Source: Hemibagrus wyckioides (taxonomy: Eukaryota > Chordata > Actinopteri > Siluriformes > Bagridae). Taken from it: 64,000 nt of DNA. Position numbers and translations under genes: made by a program. The notes under the pieces are model-generated. The model had not been told where the DNA came from and ran no database searches. It was given only the letters and a program-made list of their open reading frames with translations. The stretch covers positions 13,696,001 through 13,760,000 of the forward strand of contig NC_080719.1 in assembly GCF_019097595.1 (NCBI RefSeq), given 5' to 3'. Shown here piece by piece: positions 22,711 to 34,945 of the stretch (position 1 is its first letter; every line of letters starts with the position of its first letter).

Positions 22711-22733
22711 AGAGTGAGTGAGTGAGTGAGTGA
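22711..22733. repeat. (GAGT)n microsatellite
   Basis: Five to six GAGT units; a (GT)n follows at 22757-22773. Together with the (GA)n this makes a 230-bp purine-rich, repeat-dense zone. Confidence 0.9.
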
Positions 22734-22941
22734 GCAAGCAGACAGGGGAGAAGAAAGTGTGTGTGTGTGTGTGGGTGTGCAGTGGAGTGTGGTAGACTGT
22801 TCCTCTGTGTAGTGCCTGTCTTGGCCTTATTTGGTAGGGGAGGGTTGGAGTATGAGGCTTCTCCTGTTCTGTTTACTTGGTAGGTCAGAGGCCCAGCACA
22901 ACGTGCCACTGTAGAGCAAACAGCGCCTCAACTACTATCAT

Positions 22942-22967
22942 CACACACAAACACACACACACACACC
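22942..22967. repeat. (CA)n microsatellite
   Basis: CA run with a single A insertion. Confidence 0.9.
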
Positions 22968-24477
22968 ATAGAATAGAACACGCACCTGTTCTTATGCATG
23001 CACTCAGTCTAAAAGTTCAGTCTATTTGAATAGCTGTGGCTCAAATGCAGTTCTACGCACTATGTAAAGAATAAAACACAATGGGTATGTGGCTCTTACA
23101 GAAAAAATGGTAGGGTAAGACACCCAGGTGCTAAGCGGAATTACTATTACCTCCATAAATATGAATTTATTCATTAAACTATGACATACTGTACTTTTTA
23201 TCCATTTATAATTCAATGCTGTGAAATGTCCATGAAGTTCATTTGTTCCTTTTATCACCCATGTTATAAGCAGCTAATATTTTAGCTTCATATTCTATTC
23301 TGAACTCACAATTTCACTCCCAGGACACAACTCTTTAAATGTAGTGCAATTACCTTTATTTTTACTGATTATTTCCTGATTTTTTATGTTTTGGTTAGAA
23401 ACAGCTAAATAAGAAATACTTGAACCCGGATATTTTTCTCTCGGCTTTATGAGCTGTTTTAATGCAAACAAAGCAAAAATAAGTAAAGTGTCTTGTTAAA
23501 GTTGTAAACTGGGGTTACATATTGTTACAGCTTGTGTTGTCACTTTTCTTGGAATTCACTGGATATAATTATGACCAAATAACAAGGTTTTAGCTTGATG
23601 GTATTTTTAGACGCTGACCTACTTGTCATTGCAAAAAAAATTGCATACATTTGACGAAAATGTCATGAACTTTCATAAATAATAAGAACAGTGTCTGATT
23701 TTTATTAGTGCAGAATGATAGAATCTTGTTTAAGATATATTTTCATTTTCTAGAATCATTGAATGTGTAACTGGATTCAGACTAAGGGCGAGGTCCATAC
23801 ATGCATCCACACCCCACACACCATTAGTCTGTGCCCTATTCCCTCCTCTCGCTGTTTGTGATTATAGTGAAGTCCCGTGGCTTACACAATAGAGAGACTA
23901 ATCAAAACAAGACCTGGGTGATTCGATGGAAGAAAAGAAATCGCCCACGCTGCACTTTGGCCTCAAATGGCTCGAACAGGACCGGGCACGCCAGAGCACC
24001 ACCATTCATTTTAATTGTGTGGAATTACCAACGGCACGCTTCACCTGGTTATTAACAGAGCTCATCATCTCCAAAACTGCAGTTATTACTGCCATTGATT
24101 TCTGTGTCAACTACATGATCCGAACTTGAAAAAAACAGTCCTGATGTAATGCATTTATTTTCCAGGTTATAAATCATACCTCATTTACAATTATCATCAT
24201 TGTTTCCCCACTTATCAACCATTTGTTCGGACAAGAATATTGCTAAGTCCTAAACTAGTAGAAATCACATATATTCAGGAGGAGGCTCGCTATGCAGAGA
24301 GCATTATGGGGGAATAAAAAGGAACTAAAGTAAGGTAGTAAACATGAAACTGATGCTGAAATGAGTAACTGACTAAGTATTATTCAGTCAGAGCATGGAA
24401 CATTTTATTTAGGTCTGTTAGTGTTGAAAAGTGAAGTCTTCCATTTTTCAGTATTCCAAGTATATATTTCAGTACTT
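22968..24477. other. AT-rich noncoding stretch
   Basis: No recognisable gene or transposon. Around 23820-24130 the DNA is unique and less AT-rich, with overlapping unrecognised frames of 67-74 codons. Confidence 0.4.
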
Positions 24478-24912
24478 CCAAGAATGCAAAGCAGCTATAT
24501 GATGCAAATGAGCTCAGCTAGTTAGTGAGAAACAAGGTGGCAGTGATGGTATTAGCATGAAAAGTTTTGGAAGCAGATTAAGAAGATAACAGAGCTGAAC
24601 AGAGTAAAGGAATAAAGCACCGCTGCAGCGCTTTATTTAGATAGAATGAAGCGAGGGGTTAAATCCGTTAAATTGAACCGCTATCAGCTGGTAGTACACT
24701 GCAGATCAGAGTGTTAACTAAAGTGAACACAGAGCAACATCTCAGTAAAAGAAGTCATATGTTAATAATAAAGATTAATATGCAAGTCATTCAGGGTGAA
24801 TGTTTCATTTTTCATTTACTGTACATCATTCTGCACCATTACTTTGATACAAGCAATTGTTTCGCTTATCATCATTCGTTTTTAAACCGATATACGTATA
24901 TGCCGTTTAATG
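24478..24912 (+). repeat. Direct duplication, copy 1
   Basis: Collinear with 26838-27236. Shared blocks in order: 'gcagctatatgatgca', 'gagctcagctagtta', 'taaagcaccgctgca', a 39-bp identical block (24759-24797, containing 'aagattaatatgcaagtcat') and 'gcaccattactttgatacaa' (24833). Between blocks the copies have drifted with small indels. This copy also has the exact octamer ATGCAAAT (24502-24509). Either an old tandem duplication of a functional noncoding element or two copies of an ancient dispersed repeat. Confidence 0.85.
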
Positions 24913-26837
24913 ATATCTTTAATAGACAGCATGATAATGGCCAACCTGAGTGAGCAGAGCAGTATCAGTGAGCGTGTGCATTAAAAATGAGAACAAAGAG
25001 AGATAAATTGCCCTTTTGACTCATGAGCAATGTGTAGTAACTGGCAAGTGAAAGGCTGGGCAAGCTAGAAAGCATGCGTATCTCAGTTCTCGCAGAAGTA
25101 AATTGCTCTCTTTCATGTGCAACAGTTTCACTGCATGGCCTTATTTAGTAGCATTGTGTGGACACAACTGATGACATCTTACTCTTGTTTGTAATGTCCA
25201 CATTCTCTGGTCAGGCCTTATACTCTTTGTTAATCATGCTGTTTAAATGCATCTTAAAGATGTTTTATCAGGTTGGAAGATGTAGTAGTTCCTCCTCTTA
25301 ATATTTTCACAGTGCACTTTGAACATCATTATGAATGGTGACATATCCCGGGCTGGCAGTCATGTCAAGTCGTGTTTATAACATAACAACATGGTTTATC
25401 ACACTTTCTTTTTTCCAGTATGAGTAAATGGGCATGGTTTATCAGACCCATACTCAACACTACTGGTATTGATGTTCAGCGTTTCATGCAAAACAACAAT
25501 GTTGTTACATTACAGTGTTATAGTTTAGTATCCTTGTGTCTGACAGCGTGACCATTTCCATAAAGATCACAGGCATCCCATAATTTATATCACTAAATGA
25601 GAAGTAAGGCAGTTTGAGGAACATGGTGAATAAAGCTGTCTCTCAGATATAATACCGTTATAACATTTTAAATGGTGCTAAAAGCTTAAGCAATTATTGC
25701 AATATATTAGAAAATGATGTCACACACACACTCACACTCACACACACACAAACCCAAGCTCTTGGGTCGAAACCCGATTGTAAATATGAACATGAATAAA
25801 AAATGATCCTCTTAGGTATGCGACACGCCACTTAATCAGCACCTCTATTACTGCTACCTCTAAAAAGCAATGTGCCTTTGATTCCCAAATACCATGAAAT
25901 AATATAACCAGGCACAATAAAAAATTCATCACCTCCAGACACGCAAAGCTTCATTTACATTTCTTTAAATACTGCTGTAAATAACTGGAGCGTTGATAAT
26001 TGAATAACGGTAATTTATTGCCGTTTCTTTATAGTGCGGTACAGATCGGAGGAGGGACTCGAGGGAGGCCCTGAGGGTGCATTAAGCAGCCTGACAGGCA
26101 CGCCGGCATGCAAACCCGTGCACAATGCCTCAGGCGCTGGCCATAAAGATTAATAGAGCTTGGTTTAATTGTGAGCCTCGTAGGCGAAGAGCTTCGTGTC
26201 ATGCGGCGCTGATTCCTGCTTATTCCACACAACTGGAGTTAATCCTTTTGTTCAACAAGGTACACACACACACATACTACAGATGATCAGCACACACCTG
26301 CCCTGCTCATCGGGGAGGATAACCCTTAATACATGCAGATGCTTAAAAGATTTTCTTTCAAAGCAGTTTTCATGCATTTCATTTGGAGTTTTGGATCTTC
26401 ATTTGCTTCTTGAGGCAAATCCAAGAACAAATGTGTTAACAGTGCTTAAGCTTGTGTGTTAGAGGTCCAGCTAAAAAAAAAAAACAGTGTATGAGGAAGA
26501 AGGAGAAAATGATACTGTGTGTAATTCATGACTCTGAGGTATGGAATTAAGAGTTAAAGCAATCCTCCAACATGAAGATGCTTGCTGAATGTCTAGTGAG
26601 TCTGATGCTAAGTTGTTGATTGGTGCTGTATTTCTGTTATTCTCGTTGACATTACTGACAGAAATAGCAGCTCCAATGGTGTTTAACAGCAGAAAAAAAT
26701 GTAAGCAATCTCCAATATAACGGATAACAAAAAAAGCTGTTCCAACTCACCATTTTGTTTATATCAGTGTTTTAACTCATATTAATGAGAAAGACAATGT
26801 GAAAATACTGATGTTACTTCAAACACTGGACTCAAAG
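24913..26837. other. Noncoding stretch between the duplicated copies
   Basis: Contains a (CA)n-rich tract (25721-25751) and a CA run near 26261. The part around 26030-26230 is less AT-rich and unique. No gene. Confidence 0.4.
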
Positions 26838-27236
26838 TACCAGGATGCAATGCAGCTATATGATGCACTTGAGCTCAGCTAGTTAACAATAACCAAAATG
26901 ATAAGCCTGATGCTGTTGGTGATGAAATTTGTATGAAAGTTAAAGCTTTGGAAGCTGATCTGTTTGATCAGAGTTGTTAAGAAGGTAAGAGAGCTGGACA
27001 GAGTACAGGACTAAAGCACCGCTGCATCGCAACAAGAGGCCAAATCCCACAGTACCACAATCAGTAGGTGCAATGCTAAAGAGGAGAGTGCTATTGAAAA
27101 TAAAGCAGTAAAAGAAATGTTAATAATAAAGATTAATATGCAAGTCATTCAGGGTCATTTCCTTTGCACCATTACTTTGATACAAGCCTTTGTTTATGGT
27201 ATCAGCATCTTTCTTAAACCCATATGTGTGCCGTTA
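26838..27236 (+). repeat. Direct duplication, copy 2
   Basis: Second copy of the 24478-24912 unit, offset by 2333-2361 bp. The 39-bp core is at 27117-27155. The octamer of copy 1 is changed here (ATGCACTT). Copy 2 lacks the 'gtagtacactgcagatcaga' stretch in the middle of copy 1 and carries different filler. Confidence 0.85.
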
Positions 27237-27394
27237 CAATTTATCCCTACATACATCCAGATAAGCCCCAGGCTCTTTGCTCCTAAAGTTATTATCCTTC
27301 ACAATATGCTCACTGTGGCTGTAGATTCAGCTGCTGTATTCATTCTCACCACCAAAAATGTGTTCGTATAGCTTTTTCTCCCAGAAGCAACCCC

Positions 27395-27469
27395 TTCTCT
27401 CTCTCTCTCTCTTTCTCTCTCTCTCCCTCTCTCTCTCTCTCTATCTCACACACATACACACACACACAC
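27395..27469. repeat. (CT)n(CA)n compound microsatellite
   Basis: About 52 bp of interrupted CT followed directly by a CA tract. Confidence 0.95.
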
Positions 27470-27924
27470 TTCTACTACTAACTACATCTATCAGCACTTT
27501 GGTATGGATGATGTAAGCCTAAGGCCTCCACTGAACCATACGGCACCATGTATCAGTCTCTTCAGCTCTGTAAAACCACGCCGATGGACTCAGACATGGG
27601 GAAATGTCTTGTGTTTATGATGAGCATGTCAATCTCAGAGGCACAGCAGACCTCTGTGACATCCTAGGCCTGAACATTGACTGACTTTATAGGCAAGTGG
27701 CAGTAAAGGTAATAACAGGGTAGGTATAGATGGTAGGTAATCTGACTGGATCACTGGAGGAGGAGACATAATTACAGAGACGACATACCAGCTATTCAGG
27801 TAAAGACATCCTCTAAGTATGAGTTGCTTTAAATGTCATATATCAGTACTGCAGGCCCCTGATCTCATTTCAAAGGGCGTGACAGTTGTTTCCCCCGTTA
27901 ATAAATCTCTTTGTATGTCATGGT
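27470..27924. other. Unique noncoding stretch
   Basis: No repeat or open frame of note. Confidence 0.4.
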
Positions 27925-28223
27925 TCGCTTTGTATAAGTATTCATCACCTCTTGAACTTTTCCACATTTTCTAATGCTTTACAACCTAAAAGTGAAAAGG
28001 ACTTACTTGTAATTATATGTAATAAATCTACGCAAAAATCAACATCATTTGCAAAGTTATCTAAGACTGAAAAAAGGCCAGAAAAAAAATTAATTGGGGT
28101 TTAAAAAAATATTCTAAACTTTGACCATTCCGCAAAATGCCATTAATTTCATTGCTAAAAATGTAAAGAATATGACACAAATGTGACTGACGTCCTAGAG
28201 GAGACAATAAATAAATAAATACA

Positions 28224-28274
<51 letters not shown>

Positions 28275-28360
28275 AAGGAGGAAAAAGAGAGAGAGAAAAC
28301 TCCCATCATGACTACACCACCACCACGCTTTAGTGTGGCAAATGTTTTCAGCATGATATT
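27925..28360. mobile_element. Decayed Tc1-like element around an (AAAT)n tract
   Basis: The left part, 'gtataagtattcatcacctc' then 'ttgaacttttccacattttc', is the form of a terminal repeat common to several fish Tc1-like families (..gtattcaccccttgaacttttccacattttg..). On the right, 'accaccaccacgctttagtg' followed by 'tggcaaatgttttcagcatg' resembles in reverse the conserved Tc1 transposase region that encodes GGGSVMVWGCF-like sequence. The middle has decayed and contains the (AAAT)n. No frame survives. Confidence 0.45.
28206..28276. repeat. (AAAT)n microsatellite
   Basis: About 17 AAAT units with one early variant. It encodes the poly-(LFIY) stretch of a spurious minus-strand frame. Confidence 0.95.
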
Positions 28361-29143
28361 TACTTAAAGTACAAGAAAGTACAAAAATTTGCTAAGTACA
28401 TAACAAACATTTCATTTTTTCAGCAAATATTTCACCAATATTCAAATCATGAACATTTTAGAGGCAGCCATTTTGGATAACTGGAATTTTTTCCTCGGCA
28501 CAGTTCGGATCACTCTGCCCTTAGGCTGTGCCTCTTTAGGTATGAAGATGGAATAGTACCGGGAAGAAGGAAATGATGTGGATTATTATTTAATTTCACT
28601 CTAAATGTAAAAAAAAAGCACTCCACCCATTCTATTTGATAAAAGTCTTAACTAAACAATGAGCTCCATTAGCTGAATGTCTTTTTAAGCAGGTTTATGG
28701 ACATTTGAAAGTGTATTTGCAGAAAAAAATTACATTAGCAAAGCTAAAGGAGAAAATGTTGGACACGTCCTGGCTAATCAGGGACATCTGGAGTAGGTAG
28801 AAAAGTAGTCTTCTGTTTCATTTAAGTCCTTGTGGATAAAAGTATAAGGCAGATGTATTCATGTCTATGTAAATAATATTAAATCAGTTCATATAAACAG
28901 AAAAATATGCTTTTTGCTTTGTGAACTTTTTAAAAATAAAGAAATTTGATGGTAACCTCCAGACTGCTTGGATTAAAAATGTACCTAATTATGTGTGATT
29001 TATAAAATGTGGCCAGTATGGGTGACTGAGAATAGGCAGAAATATCAAATACATGAAGCGTGTCTGGTTTAGACCGTAATCCACTGCTCTTACCTCTCTG
29101 TTGTTTTTAAAGGCTCTGTAGCTTCATTCTTCAGCTCTTCTCT
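28361..29143. other. AT-rich noncoding stretch
   Basis: No gene or repeat recognised. Confidence 0.4.
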
Positions 29144-29185
29144 TCAGCGTCTCTTTTTCTTCCGTCTTGCCCGAGTTGCCTGCAC
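29144..29185 (-). other. Weak candidate for a terminal coding exon
   Basis: On the minus strand a long pyrimidine tract ('cgtttctctttcattctctg' then 'ctcttctcaag') ends in AG. It is followed by 14 codons reading VQATRARRKKRR and a TGA stop. A second AG (gtgcag) would start the exon two codons later. The basic tail is striking, but purine-rich DNA easily encodes K/R runs, and no upstream exon is visible in the window. Confidence 0.12.
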
Positions 29186-29383
29186 CTTGAGAAGAGCAGA
29201 GAATGAAAGAGAAACGTATGAAGAGGATTACCAAATGATGCATAGATCTCTAGAGCCAAACTTCAACGTGATGAATGCGCTCTAGAGTGACCAAGTGCTC
29301 TGATTACAGAAGAAGACAAGAGCAAATCTGCATTAAACGCTGCACCATTTTTCAAACTGTTGCAATCATGTATCCTTTACTTC

Positions 29384-29460
29384 AAGGGTTCTCAAACTTT
29401 TTGTAACCAGCGAGCTTTTTTTACTTTAACTTCCATGAACCTCCTCAGCCGAGATTTATT
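29384..29460 (+). repeat. Possible hAT-type element end
   Basis: 'caagggttctcaaacttttt' followed by 'gtaaccagcgagc' resembles 'cagnggttctcaaactttt..gcgacc' ends found on hAT-family nonautonomous elements. No partner end was found. Confidence 0.25.
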
Positions 29461-29541
29461 TCATTTTCATTCATCTTTTTTCATTATTTCACAATTATTT
29501 ACATGAATTAAATTATTTAAGTGTGTAATAACAGGAAAGGT

Positions 29542-29576
29542 TAACCTTCCCTTTCCTTCCCTTTCCTTCCTTCCTG
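29542..29576. repeat. (CCTTTCCTTC)n pyrimidine repeat
   Basis: Alternating 'ccctttccttcc' units, all pyrimidine on the plus strand. Confidence 0.85.
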
Positions 29577-30598
29577 ACATGAATTTTAAACAGATAACAT
29601 TTAAGAATGCCTTTGACAAGAGAAGAACGCATTGAATAATTCTCATGGCTGGATCTGGAATCTGGATTAGGAATCTGTCTGTGATCCACTTCAACAGGAA
29701 ACACATTCGAAGTACAATTACATGCATTACACCAGACGTGTTAACGCCAGTTCACGAGCCAGAAACACGACAAGTAACGGAAATCGTGTGGAGGATGTTT
29801 TGTAAGTTAAACTTAAGTTAAAGGCAAAAAAGTCATCACTTTCCCTATGTATGAAGACTTCTGTGACATAGTGTATTGAAGCTATAGAGCTTTCTATTCC
29901 TGAACACACTAGATCAACGTTTACATAATTCATACTCTGCGTCTCTCTGTGATTCATTGAGGTTTGGCTTAAACCCAGTCAATGAAATAGATATTTAAAA
30001 TATGCATATACTTAATTCACACACAGACACAGAAAAAAGTATAGCCTGAAGTTGTACTATATATTTATTATATTTTACCATAAGTCTATCATATTTTTCT
30101 ATGATTAATTTTATTCTATTTTTTATACTCACGATTTCACTACCTTACATCATGTGTATATAATATAATATGTATGTATCACATAACAACCTTGAACCTT
30201 AAAGTGAACAATGAAACTGGATAAATCCTGTAAGAACTCAATATTCAATAACAGGTCTGGGAAATGTGCAAATGTACTTTGTTGTAACATATTATTCTGG
30301 GGTATTTTATACTTTACTTGAGTATTACTGAAATCTAAAACTCTTGAAAACTTGAAAACTTCTTTTAACTCCTTACATTTCCATTTAGACCATCAAAGTA
30401 CTGATTCCAAATATGAAACATCTCTCATTAAGCCTGTGATATTGTACTCTATATATCAGTTGAATTGACTCAATTTAGCATCCATTCATTTCAAGTTCCA
30501 TTTAGATGAAAATCATCCACATTTGTCAGTTTAAACTTTTCCTGAGCTCAGTTGGCAGCAATTTTCTCTTATTTGATAAAATGAATTGTATTATTGAA
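29577..30598. other. AT-rich noncoding stretch
   Basis: No gene or repeat recognised. Confidence 0.4.
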
Positions 30599-30710
30599 TA
30601 ATTATATTATATTATATTATATTATATTATATTATATTATATTATATTATATTATATTATATTATATTATATTATATTATATTATATCATATTATATTAT
30701 ATTATATATT
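30599..30710. repeat. (ATTAT)n pentanucleotide array
   Basis: About 22 units of a pure A/T pentamer with one C substitution near 30688. At 112 bp this is the longest perfect-type microsatellite here. Fully A/T DNA of this length unwinds easily. Confidence 0.95.
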
Positions 30711-32729
30711 AACTTTTTTTTTTTTAATAAAGTTAGCCTGGTTTTCTTTGCTAATACCAGCTAGACCAGCATTAATTACTGTTAATTAGCGACTGCAAAT
30801 TGGCTGTGTGGCAAATCAAATTCTAGCTCCTGGTAAATATTGGTTATTTACATAGCTAAATGATGCTTTCAAGCTAAATGGGTTAGTTTTTAGCTTAAAT
30901 GCAATAAAGGTTTTAGATAAGTAATACTAATAACATTTTAATGTTAAATACCTGAGAATATGTAAAAGTAGCTAATATCTAATTAGCATAACTATGTAAC
31001 TTTCATTAAAGTACATTTTTAACTGTCAAAGATTGTGTTAAGATTTTTATAACAGCATAATTTTGCAGTATTTAGCCTGCATCACAAAAAAAAACCGTCT
31101 CCCTGGCTATGGTTCACTGACCACAAAAAAATGTCTTATGCTTGTACACGACGTGAAGAAAAGTGAATGTGTTTTGCTTTTTTTTTAAAACCAGACATCA
31201 GCTACTGAATATTAGCATTGTGAAGTTAAAGTCATGTTTGTTCTGCTATATCTAGATGTTTCACACTCCAGAGATGCTCCCTCATCAAACTCATTCCTGT
31301 CTTCCTTCTTTCTTCCCAGGAATCTCTTGGGGAATGGTTTCCACGACAACCAGCCCGGACACGATTCCTCTTCCTGGCAGGGTTCTCTAATTCGAGCCTA
31401 GCCAATCATAACAGCTAACGGCTGAGAGCAATCCCTGAGGGCTGTGGGGCTGCACTGCGTCCTTATAAGCCTCTTTGCCAAGTGCCTTGTCCTGGGAATA
31501 TGTCTAATGTACAGCAATTTACTCCACACACACACACACACATCGTTCCTGTCTATCACATTCTCTATTGGTGCTAATTCTAACCATGCTAGTGGATGTT
31601 ATGTGCTCTGAGTCATTGCAATGCTTTATTATATAACATGGACCCTACAGGACAGCACTCTGCTAATGCTAACACCAATCCCAGACTAACAAAAGGTTCT
31701 CTCTGTCAACACAATATCACACATCTTAGGTGAAGTTTGAATAGTGCCATATGATGTGCAAGTAATCCACATAAAGTGTCATTTACAGCAAGTAAAGATT
31801 CGATAATCAGATGGTTACATAACTAATATGCTAATGCTAACTTCAAAGAAGAATGCAGTCAGAAAGCTATCAATAGCTGCACGATGGATTATATAACACG
31901 GGTGGAGCATTGAATCCTGTTTCCCTCTCAACACCCAAGTAAAAGACCAATCACGTTTGTTTTCTCACGGCTTCAAACATGTTGGAGTGGAAAGCAAGCA
32001 CTGTAGCGACAGATGGCAAAGCATCATGGGGTATGGTAAATTGGGAGATGGTGGATCTGTGATGAACCAGTACTCCAAAAGCCTTGCTACTATGAACAGC
32101 CGCTCTTGGGAAATTAGATAAGAAAAACGGTGTTGCTTCACCAATGTGGCTTTTGAATACTGGACTAAATTATGATTTATTCCGCTTTTTGATTTAGTGC
32201 CCCAAAGCTTCTAATTGTCTATAATTATAAATTGCAAACCATCCATATGGCACACACTTCATTCAGAGTGCCACAGAACTCATTTTAAACTATTACAAAT
32301 AATCTGAAATGAGTAATGAATTGTTTAGTATGTTTTTTATATAACATTTCACAGACTTTTGACACAAAACATTCAACTATCAAATTCATGTGCTCATTGC
32401 AACATTTCCCCAGAACAAAACACCAGACTATGAGGAATAGTCATGACTGCAAAACTTTAAGTCCAGGGGGTGGAGCTACATCTGATCCAACTCTACTTTT
32501 AAGCCTAACCCCTAAGCCCTTACTTCTACCCCATAGAATAACACATGCAATAACATATCAAACACTTACATCCAGCCTGCAACACACTCAATCCCTCAGA
32601 TCTGTTTGTTCTGCACTGAGGGATATTTAGACCATGTACAATGAACAATTATCCCAACTCTCTGAACCTGGCATCTCTTTGAGGTCTTTATATCACAGTG
32701 CTGTTGAAGGTTTGATTTGATTGTCTTGG
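30711..32729. other. Mostly unique noncoding stretch
   Basis: A (CA)n lies at 31524-31542. At 31297-31320 a pyrimidine tract ends 'tttcttcccag', a good-looking splice acceptor. The DNA after it is open for 26-32 codons in two frames, but I recognise neither peptide. No other gene signal. Confidence 0.35.
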
Positions 32730-33110
32730 AAATTTTCTATAAAAGCGGACAGTAGTTCCGGCTGCAAGGCAAATCACAGGTCTATATTAATGCACTTATT
32801 CGGATACATTAGTAAATTACCCAGTACCTCCTACTTCACTCCACTCCACTCCTCCACTCCACTCACACACACACACACACATATGAACACAAAATGCAGG
32901 AACTTGCAGTTATTTATAACCAATCAAATTCCCCAAATGTCTTCTAAACATCAAATGAGCTAACTCTACTCTGGTTATTAACTACAAGAGAGAGATTAAA
33001 TATAGACTGGTGAGGGAATGACTGTTTATAACCGCTATAAATACTATAAGTGAAAACTAGGCCTAGTTTCCTAAATGGGTAAAATGTATGAAATGTCATT
33101 CAATAATAAG
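32730..33110 (+). repeat. DR1 dispersed repeat interrupted by microsatellites
   Basis: DR1 modules at both ends: 'ttctataaaagcggacagta' and 'aggtctatattaatgcactt' on the left, 'gactgtttataaccgctata' and 'ataagtgaaaactaggccta' on the right. The middle holds a (CTCCA)n tract (32837-32862) and a (CA)n (32863-32882). Confidence 0.5.
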
Positions 33111-34567
33111 AATGCCAAATAAATATGGCATGCCACAATGTTCAATAAATAATAGCTAATTTATTATTAATAACATTAATTATACAATAAACAATTTGTA
33201 TAAAATGGCTGTTGGTCACATAAGTGGTCATGTTAATATTATTCATAATTTGTCCACTGTTCAATGTAGTTATGGTAACAATAAGCTTTGGTTGCTAAGC
33301 AACATACAGGGCAAAGATTAGGGCATTCAGTGGACGGAACTATGACTTCATTCTGGAACATTAATACAGAATTCAATTAATGTGATGAGGTCGCAGGGGT
33401 AATTGAACAGTTGTAAAGCATTTCCCTTCTCGTGGTCTGATATAGCTGCCATATGACTCTGATTAGTAAAAAAAAAAAAAGAAAAATCTGCCATGTTCTT
33501 AGATGGCACACGGATTGCCAGCAATTCACTCTTCAGATTTTGGGCCATAAAAGCGATACTACAACATGACCACTTGTTTGGCCTGCACCAACATCCATTT
33601 CACACAGGGATGCTAGTAAATGGGTTAGAATATAAAAAACGGATTTGAAAACAAATCCTTCGTTAAGGCGTGACGGTGACACTGCAGGCGAGGATATGAG
33701 TCAGAAGCCAAGACTTTGGGTAACATACGAATGGCATGAACGCTTCGTTATCATGCCGGATGCACGACGCTCAGTCACGGCCAGGTTGCACATATGGAAT
33801 TACGTTAAGCTAATTTCTAGCAACACTTTGTAGCGCAGGCTTACTGGCAGTTACAGCACTACAGATTTCACACAGCAATTTACCAGAAGACGATAGTGGG
33901 CGTCGACTCGGAGAACAAATGCCAAGTACTGTGAACGCAGGCCTACAAAGCGCAACAATGTTAAACCACAGGGAAGTGATCATCTGCCTGCACTTAGAGA
34001 GACAGACATGAAGCCACAGTCCAGTTGTCTAACACACGCCGCCAATACACTCTACTAATTCATTGTTCTCTTGAGCCGACGCTTCCCAAAACGCATCACT
34101 CGGCTTGTAAATTTCTCTCTGGCTCCAGCCGCTCTGACTCAGACTTGCATTAGCGACAATGTTCAGTGCAGATAAGTGCAAAAGCACTCATTATTTAAGC
34201 AGCAGCTCTCTGGAAAGACTGAATAATAATCACCACAATGGGTCAGGGTCAAAATGAATCTGGAGGGCCTACAATAAAAGGGAACTGAAAAAGCTGAATG
34301 ATTGAAATGAATAATTTGAAGATATTAAATACACCACACTGACAACAGCCAACAGTACCAGAGTAACTCTATAGTTACATTGCATTTTATTTCTTCACCA
34401 CATGTTTTTTTTTTTCTCCCTCCAAGTCATACACAATGTAGTCCAAGGCTCCTGTCCAAAAGTTATGGAACATGAGAACCTTCTCATTGCGGTTTTCTAA
34501 AGCCACGGCATAGAAATAACATTAATGCTGTCTATTTGGTAAATATAATAATTTATACCACAGCACT
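33111..34567. other. Unique noncoding stretch, possible conserved element near 34.0-34.3 kb
   Basis: AT-rich to about 33600, then less AT-rich and non-repetitive. At 34020-34330 complex DNA carries 'tgcattagcgacaatg' and 'agcactcattatttaagcag'. Such composition is compatible with a conserved noncoding element, but only alignment would show it. Confidence 0.35.
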
Positions 34568-34945
34568 TTTTGATTCTGATTGGTCAGACGTTATGTAATT
34601 TTATGTAAATGACTATCAGACAACTATATTAATGTACTCATTCTAATATGTTATGATTTCTGCAATAACAACTTACACAGGGACTTCTGCTTTTCTGGTT
34701 TCTGACATTTTCACATTTAAAGAAGGAGCTGTAACTTTTTTTTGCAATGTTTTACAGTGTCTGACAAGATAGGTTTATGGTGCGTGTTAACAGGGAGAAA
34801 AAGAGAAGCAAAGGCTATTTATAGCTGCTATAATGTAAGTGATAACATGAGCTATCTTGTTTCCAAAGCATTAAATGTAACTATAAATAGATAAAAAAAA
34901 GTTGTGTCATTCTTTAATAAATAAAAAAAAAAAGTTTGTGTTGTT
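34568..34945 (+). repeat. DR1 dispersed repeat, long copy
   Basis: Runs 'tttttgattctgattggtca', 'actatattaatgtactcatt', 'aataacaacttacacaggga', 'ctatttatagctgctataat', 'gtaagtgataacatgagcta', 'aaagcattaaatgtaactat' and 'tctttaataaataaa'. This order is shared with 37136-37560, and these two copies best define DR1 at about 380-420 bp. It has no coding capacity or visible inverted ends. Confidence 0.6.

Noticed and set aside
22532..22909. 125-codon minus-strand frame
   Set aside because: Generated by (GA)n, (GAGT)n and (GT)n microsatellites (poly-SL, SLTH repeats).
28061..28354. 97-codon minus-strand frame with repeated LFIY
   Set aside because: Translation of the (AAAT)n microsatellite inside a Tc1 relic; not a membrane protein.
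29384..29460. Full hAT transposon
   Set aside because: Only one end-like sequence; no partner end, 8-bp duplication or transposase nearby.
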